Shown here: in pieces, positions 1 through 8,090 of the stretch
How the letters are laid out: each line of letters opens with the position of its first letter
How positions within the stretch are numbered: the first letter of the stretch is position 1
NCBI GenBank assembly: GCA_020847535.1
Contig: JADLBU010000106.1
Location: 1-64,000 of the forward strand
Origin: Phycisphaerales bacterium
GTDB taxonomy: Bacteria > Planctomycetota > Phycisphaerae > Phycisphaerales > UBA1924
Length of the DNA: 64,000 nucleotides
Direction of reading: 5' to 3'
Translations under genes and position numbers: made by a program
The notes under the pieces: model-generated
The model's database searches: none
The model's input: only the letters and a program-made list of their open reading frames with translations
Told to the model about the DNA's origin: nothing

Positions 1-103
1 CTCCGTCGCCATGTACGCCGCTCCATGACGCGTCAGCGTTGCCGGCCAAGCCTGCTCGCCGCCGCCTTCGATCACGCGGGCCTCTCTTTGTGACGCCTCG
101 TGC

Positions 104-364
104 CTATATCTGCGCAGAAATCAATAGTTCCGAGAGTGTGATGCGGTAGGGTTTGTGTCTGGGATTGAGAGGGAGGGGAAGGTAGTCGCGCCAGTCCGAT
201 GCGTAAGCGTGCATGACCGCCGCGTTCTGGCGAAGCCGTGAGGAGGTAAGTCCGAGCTTGGCGGATGCGCGTGAGCTGGCGATCGTCGGGAGAATAATCG
301 CCACGGCCAAAGCGATGACTGCGATCACGACGAGTATCTCGATGATGGTCCAAGCCTTTCTCAC
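104..364 (-). CDS. Short type IV pilin-like (pseudopilin) protein
   Basis: The 86-residue product begins with a prepilin-type N-terminus: a short basic leader (MRKA), then W-T-I-I-E with the conserved glutamate at mature position +5 (residue 9), then an unbroken hydrophobic helix to about residue 28. Such helices are processed by a PilD-type peptidase and assemble in pilus or type II secretion-like fibres; here Ala rather than Gly precedes the predicted cut. The GTG start overlaps the stop of the MauE-like gene by four bases (GTGA), so the two are translationally coupled. At 86 residues it is short for a pilin-like protein; a different frame stays open from the stop to the window edge, so a frameshift or a second gene cannot be excluded. 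Role unknown. Confidence 0.7.
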   Translation of the reverse strand: MRKAWTIIEILVVIAVIALAVAIILPTIASSRASAKLGLTSSRLRQNAAVMHAYASDWRDYLPLPLNPRHKPYRITLSELLISAQI

Positions 365-831
365 GATGGAGCCGCTTTCTGTTCAGGCTCGCCGATGAAA
401 TGCTGTACGAGCGTGCCGGCGGCGATGATCGCGAAGAGCCACCAGACGCGTTTGAGTTCGCCCCGCGCATCGGCCGCGAACGCCTGGAACTTTTGGAGCA
501 GCCCAAGGCATGCGCAGTCGGGCGGGTTCGAATACCGCAGTTGGATGGTGAGGATGAGGATGAAGAGAGCCAACAAGAAGATTGCGGCGAACTGAACACC
601 TGGCCGCCTCACACGGTCCATCGCCCATGTAAGGGCAATCAGAATTTCGACTCCCGAAAGCACCAGCGCAATGGTCGCCGCCACCGATTCAGGAAGGGAA
701 AACGCGTCGAATGCGGCAAAGGCGATCGCGGTCTGATCGAGCGCCGCCAGCTTGAAGACGCCCGCAAAAAGCATGACCAGCATGACGGCACCGACAGCGA
801 GCAGCGCGGTTATGGAAATCAGGCGACGCAT
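361..831 (-). CDS. MauE/DoxX-family redox-associated membrane protein
   Basis: The product has 156 residues and four predicted membrane helices (about residues 5-25, 47-70, 78-97 and 132-147). Between helices 3 and 4 lies the C-A-C-L-G motif, resembling the CxCxG cysteine pair of MauE-like members of the DoxX superfamily. MauE is needed for maturation of the disulfide-rich small subunit of methylamine dehydrogenase, so the family is linked to periplasmic disulfide chemistry (family knowledge). Here the gene follows by ten bases a gene for a secreted protein with nine cysteines and overlaps a pilin-like gene, which suggests it oxidises or maintains cysteines in those partners (inference). I chose the ATG at 831 because the first helix starts directly after it; a longer reading would run into the upstream gene. 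Confidence 0.75.
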   Translation of the reverse strand: MRRLISITALLAVGAVMLVMLFAGVFKLAALDQTAIAFAAFDAFSLPESVAATIALVLSGVEILIALTWAMDRVRRPGVQFAAIFLLALFILILTIQLRYSNPPDCACLGLLQKFQAFAADARGELKRVWWLFAIIAAGTLVQHFIGEPEQKAAPS

Positions 832-841
832 AACGGTGTGA

Positions 842-1243
842 TCAGCAATTCGCTCCTGACGGGATGACGTTGTAGCAATGCCGAAGAACTGGGGTCGGCA
901 CTTCATCGCACGCGTTTGGAGTATTGCCGCAGGTGGTACGAGTAATGTAGCACGAGCCTGCGTGGGTCTGCAGGGGGTTCGTCTGGCCGGGGCTGCCTTC
1001 GGTGACGAGCGTAACGGTATAACCGGCCTGATCAGAATCCTGGGGGCATGGCCACGTTGAACCGTCCTTGTTGCACTCGATGTCGTAGTCCGCGCAGCAG
1101 GGCGTCGATCCATTCTCGCGAAGACGAGGCGTTGAAGGACCACCTCCGGGACGGGACAAAGCGATCGCCGCGAAAGCGCACACCACCGATGCTCCGACAA
1201 GCACGTTTGCAACTCGATTCGTTGTACGATTGAATGCTCTCAT
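842..1243 (-). CDS. Small secreted cysteine-rich protein
   Basis: The 133-residue protein has one N-terminal hydrophobic segment (about residues 12-29) preceded by arginines, so it is exported or membrane-anchored. The rest is hydrophilic and holds nine cysteines (an adjacent CC pair, then single cysteines to the last residue), rich in Gly, Pro, Thr and Asn, as in a disulfide-stabilised extracytoplasmic domain. I recognise no family. The ATG at 1243 has a good Shine-Dalgarno sequence (AGGGAG about seven bases upstream). It sits immediately before the MauE-like gene, which makes it the obvious candidate client of that redox protein (inference). The odd number of cysteines leaves at least one free for an intermolecular bond or a ligand. 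Confidence 0.7.
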   Translation of the reverse strand: MRAFNRTTNRVANVLVGASVVCAFAAIALSRPGGGPSTPRLRENGSTPCCADYDIECNKDGSTWPCPQDSDQAGYTVTLVTEGSPGQTNPLQTHAGSCYITRTTCGNTPNACDEVPTPVLRHCYNVIPSGANC

Positions 1244-1266
1244 GGCCGTCTCCCTGAGGGTTGCTG

Positions 1267-2403
1267 CTATCGACCAAGCTTACGCCTTGCGACAAACAAG
1301 GTTATTACGCCGATCACGGCCAGGGTTGCCCAGCCGATCCATTTCCACCACGAAGCCGCGGCGGCCCTTGAAGCGGTGATAAAACCGTAAGTAAGCGAGC
1401 CATCTTCGTTTTTTTTGATATAGCTTTTGGTTCGATGGTCAGCAATCTGCAGCACGCGGAGTTCGCCTCTTACGACATCGCGCCCATCCATACGAGGTAC
1501 TTGGATAATCTGTTCGAGCGGCGCCGGGTTCTTGCGAACGGATTCGATTTCGAAGGTCCGCACGAGCCTGTTCGCGGAATTGAAGCGTTCGATGCGGTGG
1601 GCGAGCCAGCGTTCCATGTCTTGCGAGTATTCCCAGCCGGCATAGCGCTCGTGCTCTACGGCTGGACCTGGATATCCCTGGTGATAGACGGTGGCACGTT
1701 CGACAAAGCCGCGATTGCGTGCGGAATCCCATGTGCCTTCGAAGACATGCGCGTATGGAGAAATCGCATTGTCGGCAAGCCGACCGATCGCCCTCCATTT
1801 GTCGCCGGGGAGCAGTTCAAATCCAGTGAAAGTGAGATTGGAGGTGGCGGCGATCCCCAGACCACCATAGAGGAAGCGCGAGATCTGCGGGATCAGAATC
1901 GAGCGGCGCTTTGTCGCGGGTGAAGATGCGGGGTCGTCTGCCGGAAAAATCTCGAGCGACTGGGCGGACAGCTGCCAGGCGCCATCGGGCGACATTACCG
2001 TATCCCAATACGCATCAGTGTGGGAAAGACAGGAGCGCCAACGACCCTCTCCACCGGAGTAGAAACTGAAATGCATGATGGCGGGTTGCTTTGTGCGTGC
2101 GAAATCATCGTACGTCTCAAGCTCGTCGAGGCGGGGATGGTCCGGCTTGTTGGCGATCTGCGAACGCAGGGCATTGGCCTCCTGCTGGTTCAGCGTGGGG
2201 TACACCCGCTGGACATATACGAGTGACCATCCCGAGAGATCTGGGATCCTTTGTGCCTGGGCGATTTCCCGATCAAACCACTCGTGCAGTCGAGAAGTTG
2301 CGGAGGCGTCCTGCTGGGCAAGAGATGCAGTGGCGAGCATTATTGCTGTAAACGCAACGTAGAGATATGGACTGGTGTGTTGTGTAGGATTTTCTCGCAG
2401 CAC
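1267..2403 (-). CDS. Secreted protein of unknown function with C-terminal membrane anchor
   Basis: The 378-residue product has a signal peptide (hydrophobic run at about residues 13-30, cleavage likely after A-S-L-A), a long polar outer domain, and a C-terminal helix (about residues 350-371) followed by basic residues (ARRKLGR), a typical stop-transfer anchor. No known domain is evident. It is the promoter-proximal gene of the operon that continues with the cysteine-rich protein, the MauE-like protein and the pilin-like protein (24-base gap to the next gene). The start is a GTG about 18 bases downstream of the predicted transcription start. The gene is visibly less GC-rich than the core genes to the right (for example an eight-T run near 1410). 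Confidence 0.6.
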   Translation of the reverse strand: MLRENPTQHTSPYLYVAFTAIMLATASLAQQDASATSRLHEWFDREIAQAQRIPDLSGWSLVYVQRVYPTLNQQEANALRSQIANKPDHPRLDELETYDDFARTKQPAIMHFSFYSGGEGRWRSCLSHTDAYWDTVMSPDGAWQLSAQSLEIFPADDPASSPATKRRSILIPQISRFLYGGLGIAATSNLTFTGFELLPGDKWRAIGRLADNAISPYAHVFEGTWDSARNRGFVERATVYHQGYPGPAVEHERYAGWEYSQDMERWLAHRIERFNSANRLVRTFEIESVRKNPAPLEQIIQVPRMDGRDVVRGELRVLQIADHRTKSYIKKNEDGSLTYGFITASRAAAASWWKWIGWATLAVIGVITLFVARRKLGR

Positions 2404-2427
2404 TCGGCACCCCTCGACAACTCAAAC

Positions 2428-2458
2428 AGCATAACAGGAGAGGGGTAGAGCAAGTCAA
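2428..2458 (-). promoter_or_regulatory. Sigma-70-type promoter of the left-edge operon
   Basis: On the minus strand TTGACT (2453-2458) is followed after 19 bases by TATGCT (2428-2433), five and four matches to the -35 and -10 consensus. Transcription would begin near 2421, giving a leader of about 18 bases before the GTG at 2403. The spacer is slightly long. Position and sequence fit the head of the four-gene operon; no experimental support. Confidence 0.45.
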
Positions 2459-2545
2459 TAGTCTCGGAAAGAACATGCTGCCGTGGGGTGCGGCGAGTGG
2501 GTGGGCCTCGTATGCACCACAGTATGAGCATCCATTCAGCGGTGA

Positions 2546-3916
2546 TTACAAGCTTCGCAGGATGATCGCACCGTTCTGTCCGCCGAGGGAGCCGCTGGCG
2601 GCGAGCACATAGCGGAGCTTGGCGGGGCGCGCGGGGTGGGCGGCGGCGAGGCCGCTGGTGGGGTTGCCTGCGTTGAGTTGGGCGGGGAGCTGCTGGTGCT
2701 TCACGCACAGGGTCGCGGCGGCGGCGAGCAGGCTGCCCATGCCGGCGTTGCAGGAGCCGATGTTGGGTGTGATCGCGACGATGGGGATGGCGGAAAGGCG
2801 ATCGCCGAAGACTGCCTTCAGCGCGCCGTGCTCGGCGTGGTCCATCCAGGGGACACCGGCGGCGTGGGGGACGATGGCATCGATGTCGCTCGGCTTGAGC
2901 TTGGCATCGTCGAGGGCGTTTTCGATGGCGAACTGGAGGCCTTCATCGATATCGATGTTCGCGGTGGGTTTGCCCTGGCACCACTCGATGGGCTGGGAGT
3001 GGGCAGCGCCGAAGCCGATGACTTCGGCGTAGAGCTTGGCGTTGCGGGACTGGGCCTTGGTGAGTTCCTCGAGCAGGAGGATGCCGCCACCCTCGCCGAC
3101 GACGCTGCCGGGCGATGCGGGGTCGTAGGGGCGGATGACCGAGGCGCTGTCGGTGATGTTCCCGGTGTCGGCGAGCCGGCCGGCGAACGCGACCCGGAGC
3201 ATGCCCATGAGGTTGACCTTGCTCTCAGCGCCGCCTGAGAAGCAGAGGTCGGCATCGTCGCGCTGGATGACTCGGAGTGATTCTCCGATGGAGAGGAGGC
3301 CGCTGGCCTCAGCGCAGGTGATGGTGTTGCTGGGACCCTCGCAGCCGTGGATGATGGTCACGTGGCAGGCGAGCATGTTGGGGAGGTACTTGAGCATCCA
3401 CAGGGGTGGGAGGTTGTTGATGCCTCCGGCGCCCTGGGCGCCATCGGGGGCGGTCGCGGAGCCCCAGGCGCGCATGCTGAAGGCGTTGTCGGGGCCGGCG
3501 CGGGCGGTGACGAGGGCGGCGGTGAGTTCATCGGTCTCGGCGGCGATCAGACCGGCGCCGATCTGGCAGCCGATGCGCTCGGAGGGGTAGGTTGTTTCCT
3601 GTGCGAGGCCTTCGGAGACCATTCCGCGGGTTGTGATGCCGGCATCCTCGACGGCGGCCTTGGCAGCGCCGACGGCGAGTTCGACATCGCGCGACATGAC
3701 CTTGACGGCCTTGCGGTAGCTCTTGGGGACGTGGTCCTTGGCGGAGTAGTCCTTGACCTCGCCGGCGAGCCGGCAGGCGAAGCCGGAGGGGTCGAAGCGG
3801 GTGATGGGGGCGATCCCGCAGCGGCCGGAGACCAGGCCATCCCAGAGAGATTGGGCACCCAGTCCGAAGCTGGAGATGGCCCCGAGGCCGGAGATGACGA
3901 CGCGGCGATCGGACAT
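2546..3916 (-). CDS. Ketoacyl-ACP synthase (FabF/KAS II-like) lacking the catalytic residues
   Basis: The 456-residue protein is clearly of the thiolase-fold ketoacyl synthase family: start VVISGLGAISSFG, the G-P-S-N-T-I-T-C-A-E-A-S-G nucleophile region, and a FSGG loop. However, where FabF has the nucleophilic Cys (TACASG) this protein has Glu203 (codon 3308-3310). The first active-site His is kept (His351 in VPHAAG), but the K-S-x-x-G-H segment reads T-P-N-I-G-S-C, so the lysine is Pro and the second His is Cys389. It also carries an insertion of some 35 residues before the nucleophile loop. This pattern resembles chain-length factors or decarboxylating KS homologues, which pair with an active synthase (family knowledge). 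No partner synthase or acyl carrier protein is adjacent. The ATG at 3916 gives the family-typical N-terminus. Confidence 0.85.
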   Translation of the reverse strand: MSDRRVVISGLGAISSFGLGAQSLWDGLVSGRCGIAPITRFDPSGFACRLAGEVKDYSAKDHVPKSYRKAVKVMSRDVELAVGAAKAAVEDAGITTRGMVSEGLAQETTYPSERIGCQIGAGLIAAETDELTAALVTARAGPDNAFSMRAWGSATAPDGAQGAGGINNLPPLWMLKYLPNMLACHVTIIHGCEGPSNTITCAEASGLLSIGESLRVIQRDDADLCFSGGAESKVNLMGMLRVAFAGRLADTGNITDSASVIRPYDPASPGSVVGEGGGILLLEELTKAQSRNAKLYAEVIGFGAAHSQPIEWCQGKPTANIDIDEGLQFAIENALDDAKLKPSDIDAIVPHAAGVPWMDHAEHGALKAVFGDRLSAIPIVAITPNIGSCNAGMGSLLAAAATLCVKHQQLPAQLNAGNPTSGLAAAHPARPAKLRYVLAASGSLGGQNGAIILRSL

Positions 3917-3940
3917 GCGGTGGGATGGTAGGAGCGGGGG

Positions 3941-3966
3941 GTAGGGAGTAGGCAGTATGCAGTAGG
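3941..3966. repeat. Intergenic degenerate word repeat
   Basis: Between the ketoacyl-synthase homologue and the next gene the sequence is made of near-copies of one word (gtagg, gagtagg, cagtatg, cagtagg). Similar low-complexity word strings occur at 9077, 38589 and 55326. No function visible. Confidence 0.5.
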
Positions 3967-3977
3967 AGGGATGGAGT

Positions 3978-4727
3978 TCAGGTGGATCGCCGGCGGCGGC
4001 CGATGGCGAGGAAGCCGCCGCAGAGCGTGAGGAAGCCGGTGGGGCTTGGTATGTTCTTCGCCGCCACGCGGTCGTAGGTCTCGAGGAACCACTCGCCCGA
4101 TCGGATGCCCTTTGGCTCAAGCGTGAAGGTGACGAATGCCACTCCCTTGCCGGGCTTGCTACCCCCCGGCGGGAAGATCTTTGTATCCCCGCGATCTTGC
4201 ATGATTTCGAGCCCGCCGGTATCGACCGTGGAGTACCCCTCTTCTTTGTCCTTGTCATCCCCACTGGTCGCGACTGCCCATTCCCAAGCGATCTTGAACT
4301 TCACAGCGACTTTCTTGTCTTCGCTGTTCTCTGCCTTGATGTTGACATCGGCCTTGGATCGGTGCCAGGCCCAACCGACTGGTTCGGTGAGCACGGTTGA
4401 ACTGCCCTTGATGTAGATTCCCTGTCCGGGCTTCCAGGCAACGCCTCCCTCCCAATCCCACTTCGCTTCGCCCCGGCTGTCTGTGAATCCTGCGCCCGGA
4501 TCCTTGGTCTTGTCGCCGGATGTGGTCTTGGCTTCGGCGTTGGGAGTCGCCTTCAGGTAGAGCTTGCTGGGTTTCGCGTCGACCTTTTCGTCATCCACGT
4601 AGTAGCTATCAACGGTGATGGTGATCTTGGCGGAGCTGGAGGCGGTCACCTTTGCCTGAGCGCCCGAAGCGGCGAGCAGGATCGCGGCTGGACCAAGGCA
4701 GCAGAGATCCCGGACCGTGATGTTCAT
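3978..4727 (-). CDS. Secreted protein with PEP-CTERM-like tail
   Basis: The 249-residue product has a signal peptide (hydrophobic core around residues 10-22, cleavage after A-Q-A) and ends in a sorting-signal-like tail: I-P-S-P-T-G, a short hydrophobic helix (FLTLCGGFLAIG), and RRRR. PEP-CTERM tails are recognised by exosortase-type enzymes and mark proteins exported to the cell surface or matrix in EPS-producing bacteria (family knowledge); no exosortase is in this window. The mature part is hydrophilic, rich in Lys, Asp and Gly, with no domain I recognise. The ATG at 4727 was chosen because the signal peptide follows at once. It is divergent from the gene at 4905. Confidence 0.75.
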   Translation of the reverse strand: MNITVRDLCCLGPAAILLAASGAQAKVTASSSAKITITVDSYYVDDEKVDAKPSKLYLKATPNAEAKTTSGDKTKDPGAGFTDSRGEAKWDWEGGVAWKPGQGIYIKGSSTVLTEPVGWAWHRSKADVNIKAENSEDKKVAVKFKIAWEWAVATSGDDKDKEEGYSTVDTGGLEIMQDRGDTKIFPPGGSKPGKGVAFVTFTLEPKGIRSGEWFLETYDRVAAKNIPSPTGFLTLCGGFLAIGRRRRST

Positions 4728-4904
4728 GGTTGCAGTCCTTTCGGGGAGATGGGTGGTTTGCTCCCTCGGCCGTGGCGGCCGGGCACACACAATCTGGAAC
4801 GTTGCTTCGGCTGGTTGCTCACGCGAGAGGGGATGCTCAATCCGTGGTTATCCCCGTTAAGCGATCGCCCGGGGATCGCCGATCAATACACTGTGCTCTC
4901 TGCC

Positions 4905-5459
4905 ATGGATGCCACTCCAGCTACTCCGAACGAATCCCCAGCGCCCCACAAGGCGGCGGTGGTCGTCGATCCGGGGTGGCTGTTCGTGCTGGCGGGGCTG
5001 GGGCTGATCGGGTGTTCACTGTTGATCCCGGCGGCGGATGATCTGGCGGATGCCAGGTATCTGCGGGATCGGGCGGTGGCGATCGAAGCGCACCGGGTGG
5101 AGCGGCTGACGCGATACGAGGAGTTTTTGGAGGGTCTGCACGCCCGGGACCAGACGCTTGCGCTTTCGCTGGCGGCCTCGCAGCTCAATCAGATCCCCGC
5201 GGACCGTTCGCCGTTGCCGGTGATGGAGTCGGTGTCGGTACGGCCGGTCGCGGGGAGTGGGATGGGTGATGACTCGCCGGGGTTGACGGATGCATCGGTG
5301 TTCCCAGCGCTCGAGCCGCCGGCGCAGCGGCTGCCGGAGCGGACGCGAGCCGGTTCGATCCTGGAGCGGCTGGTGCTGTCACCCAAGACGGGAATCTGGG
5401 TGGGTCTGACGGGATCGATCTGTGTGCTGATTGGGTTGTTGCCCCGGGCGCGGCGATGA
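4905..5459 (+). CDS. Two-helix membrane protein of unknown function
   Basis: The 184-residue product has hydrophobic helices near residues 22-42 and 162-179, with about 120 polar residues between them, ending in a short basic tail (PRARR). The middle part begins with a charged, probably helical segment (ADDLADARYLRDRAVAIEA) and then turns Pro-rich. No family recognised. The ATG at 4905 is preferred to upstream starts because the protein upstream of it has no plausible structure; no strong Shine-Dalgarno sequence is visible. It converges with greA, leaving about 80 bases between them. Confidence 0.55.
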   Translation: MDATPATPNESPAPHKAAVVVDPGWLFVLAGLGLIGCSLLIPAADDLADARYLRDRAVAIEAHRVERLTRYEEFLEGLHARDQTLALSLAASQLNQIPADRSPLPVMESVSVRPVAGSGMGDDSPGLTDASVFPALEPPAQRLPERTRAGSILERLVLSPKTGIWVGLTGSICVLIGLLPRARR

Positions 5460-5540
5460 TCGTTCACATGTAGGGATGTGGTCGTGCGGTCACCGCCGGA
5501 GGGGACCGCCGGGGATCGCATCTGAACTCAAGGTTTCTGC

Positions 5541-6002
5541 TTACTGGATTTCGAGGATCTCGAAGCGCTTGACGCCGCGCGGGGTGTTCACGCGGATGGT
5601 CTCGCCCTTGCGTGCTTTCATCAGGGCTTCGCCCATCGGGCTGTTGGCGGTGACCTCGGTGTAATCCAAGGGCGGCGTCGTGGAGGCTTCGCCGACGAGG
5701 CGATAGAGGTCGACGTCGTCCGAATCGAGCTGCTTCATCTTGACGGTGGAGCCGAGGAAGACGACTTCGGAGGATTTGTTCTCATCGATGACGCTGACGG
5801 AGGCGAGGCGTTCCTGATGGCGGCGGATCTCAGCCTCTTCCATGCCCTGTTGTTCACGTGCGGCGTGGTAGTCGCCGTTCTCTTTGAGATCACCGAGGGC
5901 GCGGGCCTCGGCGATCCGCTGGGAGATCACGGGCCGATTGGCGATCAGAGCCGCCAGGCGGGCCTCGATGTTCTCTTTTTCACTGTGGGTGATGAATTCC
6001 AT
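5541..6002 (-). CDS. greA: Transcription elongation factor GreA
   Basis: The 153-residue protein is the usual length for GreA (about 158). The N-terminal coiled-coil hairpin carries the conserved tip L-G-D-L-K-E-N-G-D-Y-H-A-A-R-E, with Asp38 and Glu41 in the positions that GreA inserts into the secondary channel of RNA polymerase to promote cleavage of backtracked transcripts. The C-terminal FKBP-like domain is seen in V-T-A-N-S-P-M-G-E-A-L and G-E-T-I-R-V. The ATG at 6002 matches the family start. It is the last gene of the minus-strand block, 75 bases after a membrane-protein gene. Confidence 0.95.
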   Translation of the reverse strand: MEFITHSEKENIEARLAALIANRPVISQRIAEARALGDLKENGDYHAAREQQGMEEAEIRRHQERLASVSVIDENKSSEVVFLGSTVKMKQLDSDDVDLYRLVGEASTTPPLDYTEVTANSPMGEALMKARKGETIRVNTPRGVKRFEILEIQ

Positions 6003-6077
6003 TCGCTCGCTTCCGACAACGCGCCACTGCTGGGTCCGGTCCACAGCCGGGGTCAAGGCACTGGCTGATGGGCAAGG

Positions 6078-6971
6078 TCAATTGAATGCCGGCCGGTCGT
6101 GTTCGACCACCGGGCCGGGGAGAGCCGCGGGGGCGGCTTGCGGGTCGTGGTTCGGCGGTGCATCGGGCGGCTGGGGATGGCCGTGGTCGACACGGGGGTG
6201 CAGACCGCGGAGTGTTGCGCACAGCCAAGCGACCCCGGCGGCTGCGAGGATCAATCCGCAGGCCCGCCAGTGATCGGGCTGCACGACGGCGGGTGTGCCC
6301 AGCCAGGATCGATCGCGCGTGATTTCGAAGATAGCCGACACGGGGGACATCAGCATGAACCACGCCTGGGAGCGCTCGGGCATCGGGGGCCCGGAGGACA
6401 TCCCCCGGAGCATCATCGCCAAGGGGCCGGCGATGCACAGAAGCAGGATCAGGAGCATCCAGCTTGCGCGCTTCGCGCTGATCCGTCCGCCGACCGACTC
6501 TCTCTGCCGGATATCGATGAGCGCGAACGCGAGTACGCCGCCGGTGAAGGCGAGCCACGCGGTGGAATGGCAGGCAACGGCGGCGACCACGGAGGCATCC
6601 CAGCTGGAGAGTGCGGGCATTGCCTGGGGCCAGATGGTTGCGTGGAGCGGGAGGAGGATTGCGAATGAATCCAGGACGACCGCGCGCCTGGGGCTCTCGG
6701 GCGGGCACATCTGGCTGAGGCGTACCATTGGCCAGAAGACGGCGACCCCAAGGGCGGTGGCGGCCATGAGGAGGGCCGCGGCGGGGCGATAGATGTCGGG
6801 GGTGAGGAAGGGAGCGGAGGCGATCGAGCCGAGGCTTGCGACGGCGGCGAGCAGGAGGTAGCCGGTCCACATGAGCGCCCACGGGCGGGGTTCAGCCCGG
6901 CGATGGGCCCAGCGGTCGCGCGGATGTGCGGGAGCTTGGGGTAGAGGCGTGTTGTCGGGAGATTCATCCAC
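6078..6971 (-). CDS. Multi-pass membrane protein of unknown function
   Basis: The 297-residue product has about six hydrophobic helices (roughly residues 34-54, 62-82, 95-115, 125-150, 170-188 and 235-255) and polar, Pro/His-rich ends. I recognise no transporter or enzyme motif. It starts with GTG 18 bases after the stop of the FtsQ-like gene and is probably cotranscribed with the cell-wall genes murC-murB-ddl upstream, so a role in the envelope is a reasonable but unproven guess. Its position corresponds to no gene of the classical dcw cluster. Confidence 0.6.
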   Translation of the reverse strand: MDESPDNTPLPQAPAHPRDRWAHRRAEPRPWALMWTGYLLLAAVASLGSIASAPFLTPDIYRPAAALLMAATALGVAVFWPMVRLSQMCPPESPRRAVVLDSFAILLPLHATIWPQAMPALSSWDASVVAAVACHSTAWLAFTGGVLAFALIDIRQRESVGGRISAKRASWMLLILLLCIAGPLAMMLRGMSSGPPMPERSQAWFMLMSPVSAIFEITRDRSWLGTPAVVQPDHWRACGLILAAAGVAWLCATLRGLHPRVDHGHPQPPDAPPNHDPQAAPAALPGPVVEHDRPAFN

Positions 6972-6989
6972 CGGCTGATCGTTGGCCTG

Positions 6990-8039
6990 TCAGTCCCTGG
7001 GGAGCGGTGAGGTGGGGTAGAGCTTGGGACCTTCCGTTTCGTTCTGGACATTCAGGCCCGCGGTGGCGGAGACATCCAGGACGAGGGGGCGACCCTGCCA
7101 GTAGAGGTCGATGGTTTTTCCGCCGGCATCGATCGAGTTGTAGAGCTTCTGGATCCAGCCGATGGTGGCGAGCTTGGAGCCGGTGCCGGCCTCTCCGAGC
7201 CTGGGCTTGTTGGGCCGTCCACCCCAGTTGAGGCGTCCGCCGCCGGTGGTCACGATCGAGAGCATGTGATCGGACTGGAAGCTCCCGACATCGACACCGA
7301 CAACTTGGTTGATCCAGGGCTTGTCTTGGATGAGGCGGAGGAGTTCGAGGCCGGCCTGGATGTCTTCACCCGGCCAGGCCCTGGTGTAGTCGATTGCAGC
7401 GCCAGCGTCCGCGGGCTTGACGGAGACGCCGATCAGGGCCTTGAGCTTGGACTGTCCCGCCTCGTAAATGACGGGCATCGGCTTGCCATCCCAGGAGATC
7501 AGGTAGTCGCGACCGGCTTCGCGGACGACAGCGCTTGGGATGCGCCAACGGCCGGAGATGAAGAGCTTGGAGCCGGGTTCGCGACGGACCGTGGGTCGGC
7601 CGTCAAACCAGCCAGACTTCTCCATCGCGCTACCGACACGGCGGAGGGGATCATCCGAGAGGGGGGAAGCCGACTGACCGACTTCCCTGGCGGCCAGCGC
7701 GAGCACCTGCTCCTGCATGTGCTTGGGGAGCCAGGTGGGGACATCGTCGAGGGAGGTTGAGGAGACCGAGAGGAGGCCATCGAGGGGTGAGCCGGTGCTC
7801 GCGGGCTGGCTGTCGGTACTGATCGCGCTGAGGCTGGGCCAACTGATGGTGACGCGAGGGGCGGAGGTGCCGATGACTTCGACAACGCGTTGCTCGAGGG
7901 GGTCAAGGCCGCGATAGATGCCGATTCCCAGTGCGCCGACCACGGCGAGCGTGAGGGTACTGGCGAGCACGGACTTGAAGCCGATGCGGGCGGGCGGGGG
8001 CTCGTCCAGCTGGGGGGTATCGATCTGCTTGCGATCCAT
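6990..8039 (-). CDS. FtsQ/DivIB-like cell-division protein (divergent)
   Basis: The 349-residue protein has a cytoplasmic N-terminus of about 25 residues, one membrane helix (about residues 25-45) and a large outer domain. The outer part includes segments like those of FtsQ: a POTRA-like start (LEQRVVEVIG), and a beta-rich region (residues ~150-185) with R-E-P-G-S-K-L-F and Y-L-I-S-W-D-G that recalls the 'yLVDedG' strand of FtsQ. The main argument is position: it follows murC, murB and ddl in the order of the classical dcw cluster, where ftsQ comes next. I chose the ATG at 8039 over a GTG at 8051 because GGAG lies seven bases upstream. Sequence identity to known FtsQ appears low. Confidence 0.6.
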   Translation of the reverse strand: MDRKQIDTPQLDEPPPARIGFKSVLASTLTLAVVGALGIGIYRGLDPLEQRVVEVIGTSAPRVTISWPSLSAISTDSQPASTGSPLDGLLSVSSTSLDDVPTWLPKHMQEQVLALAAREVGQSASPLSDDPLRRVGSAMEKSGWFDGRPTVRREPGSKLFISGRWRIPSAVVREAGRDYLISWDGKPMPVIYEAGQSKLKALIGVSVKPADAGAAIDYTRAWPGEDIQAGLELLRLIQDKPWINQVVGVDVGSFQSDHMLSIVTTGGGRLNWGGRPNKPRLGEAGTGSKLATIGWIQKLYNSIDAGGKTIDLYWQGRPLVLDVSATAGLNVQNETEGPKLYPTSPLPRD

Positions 8040-8090
8040 CGGACGCTCCACTCTGCCGTTCCTGGCAGGGCCAGACTGCGGTGTATCTAA

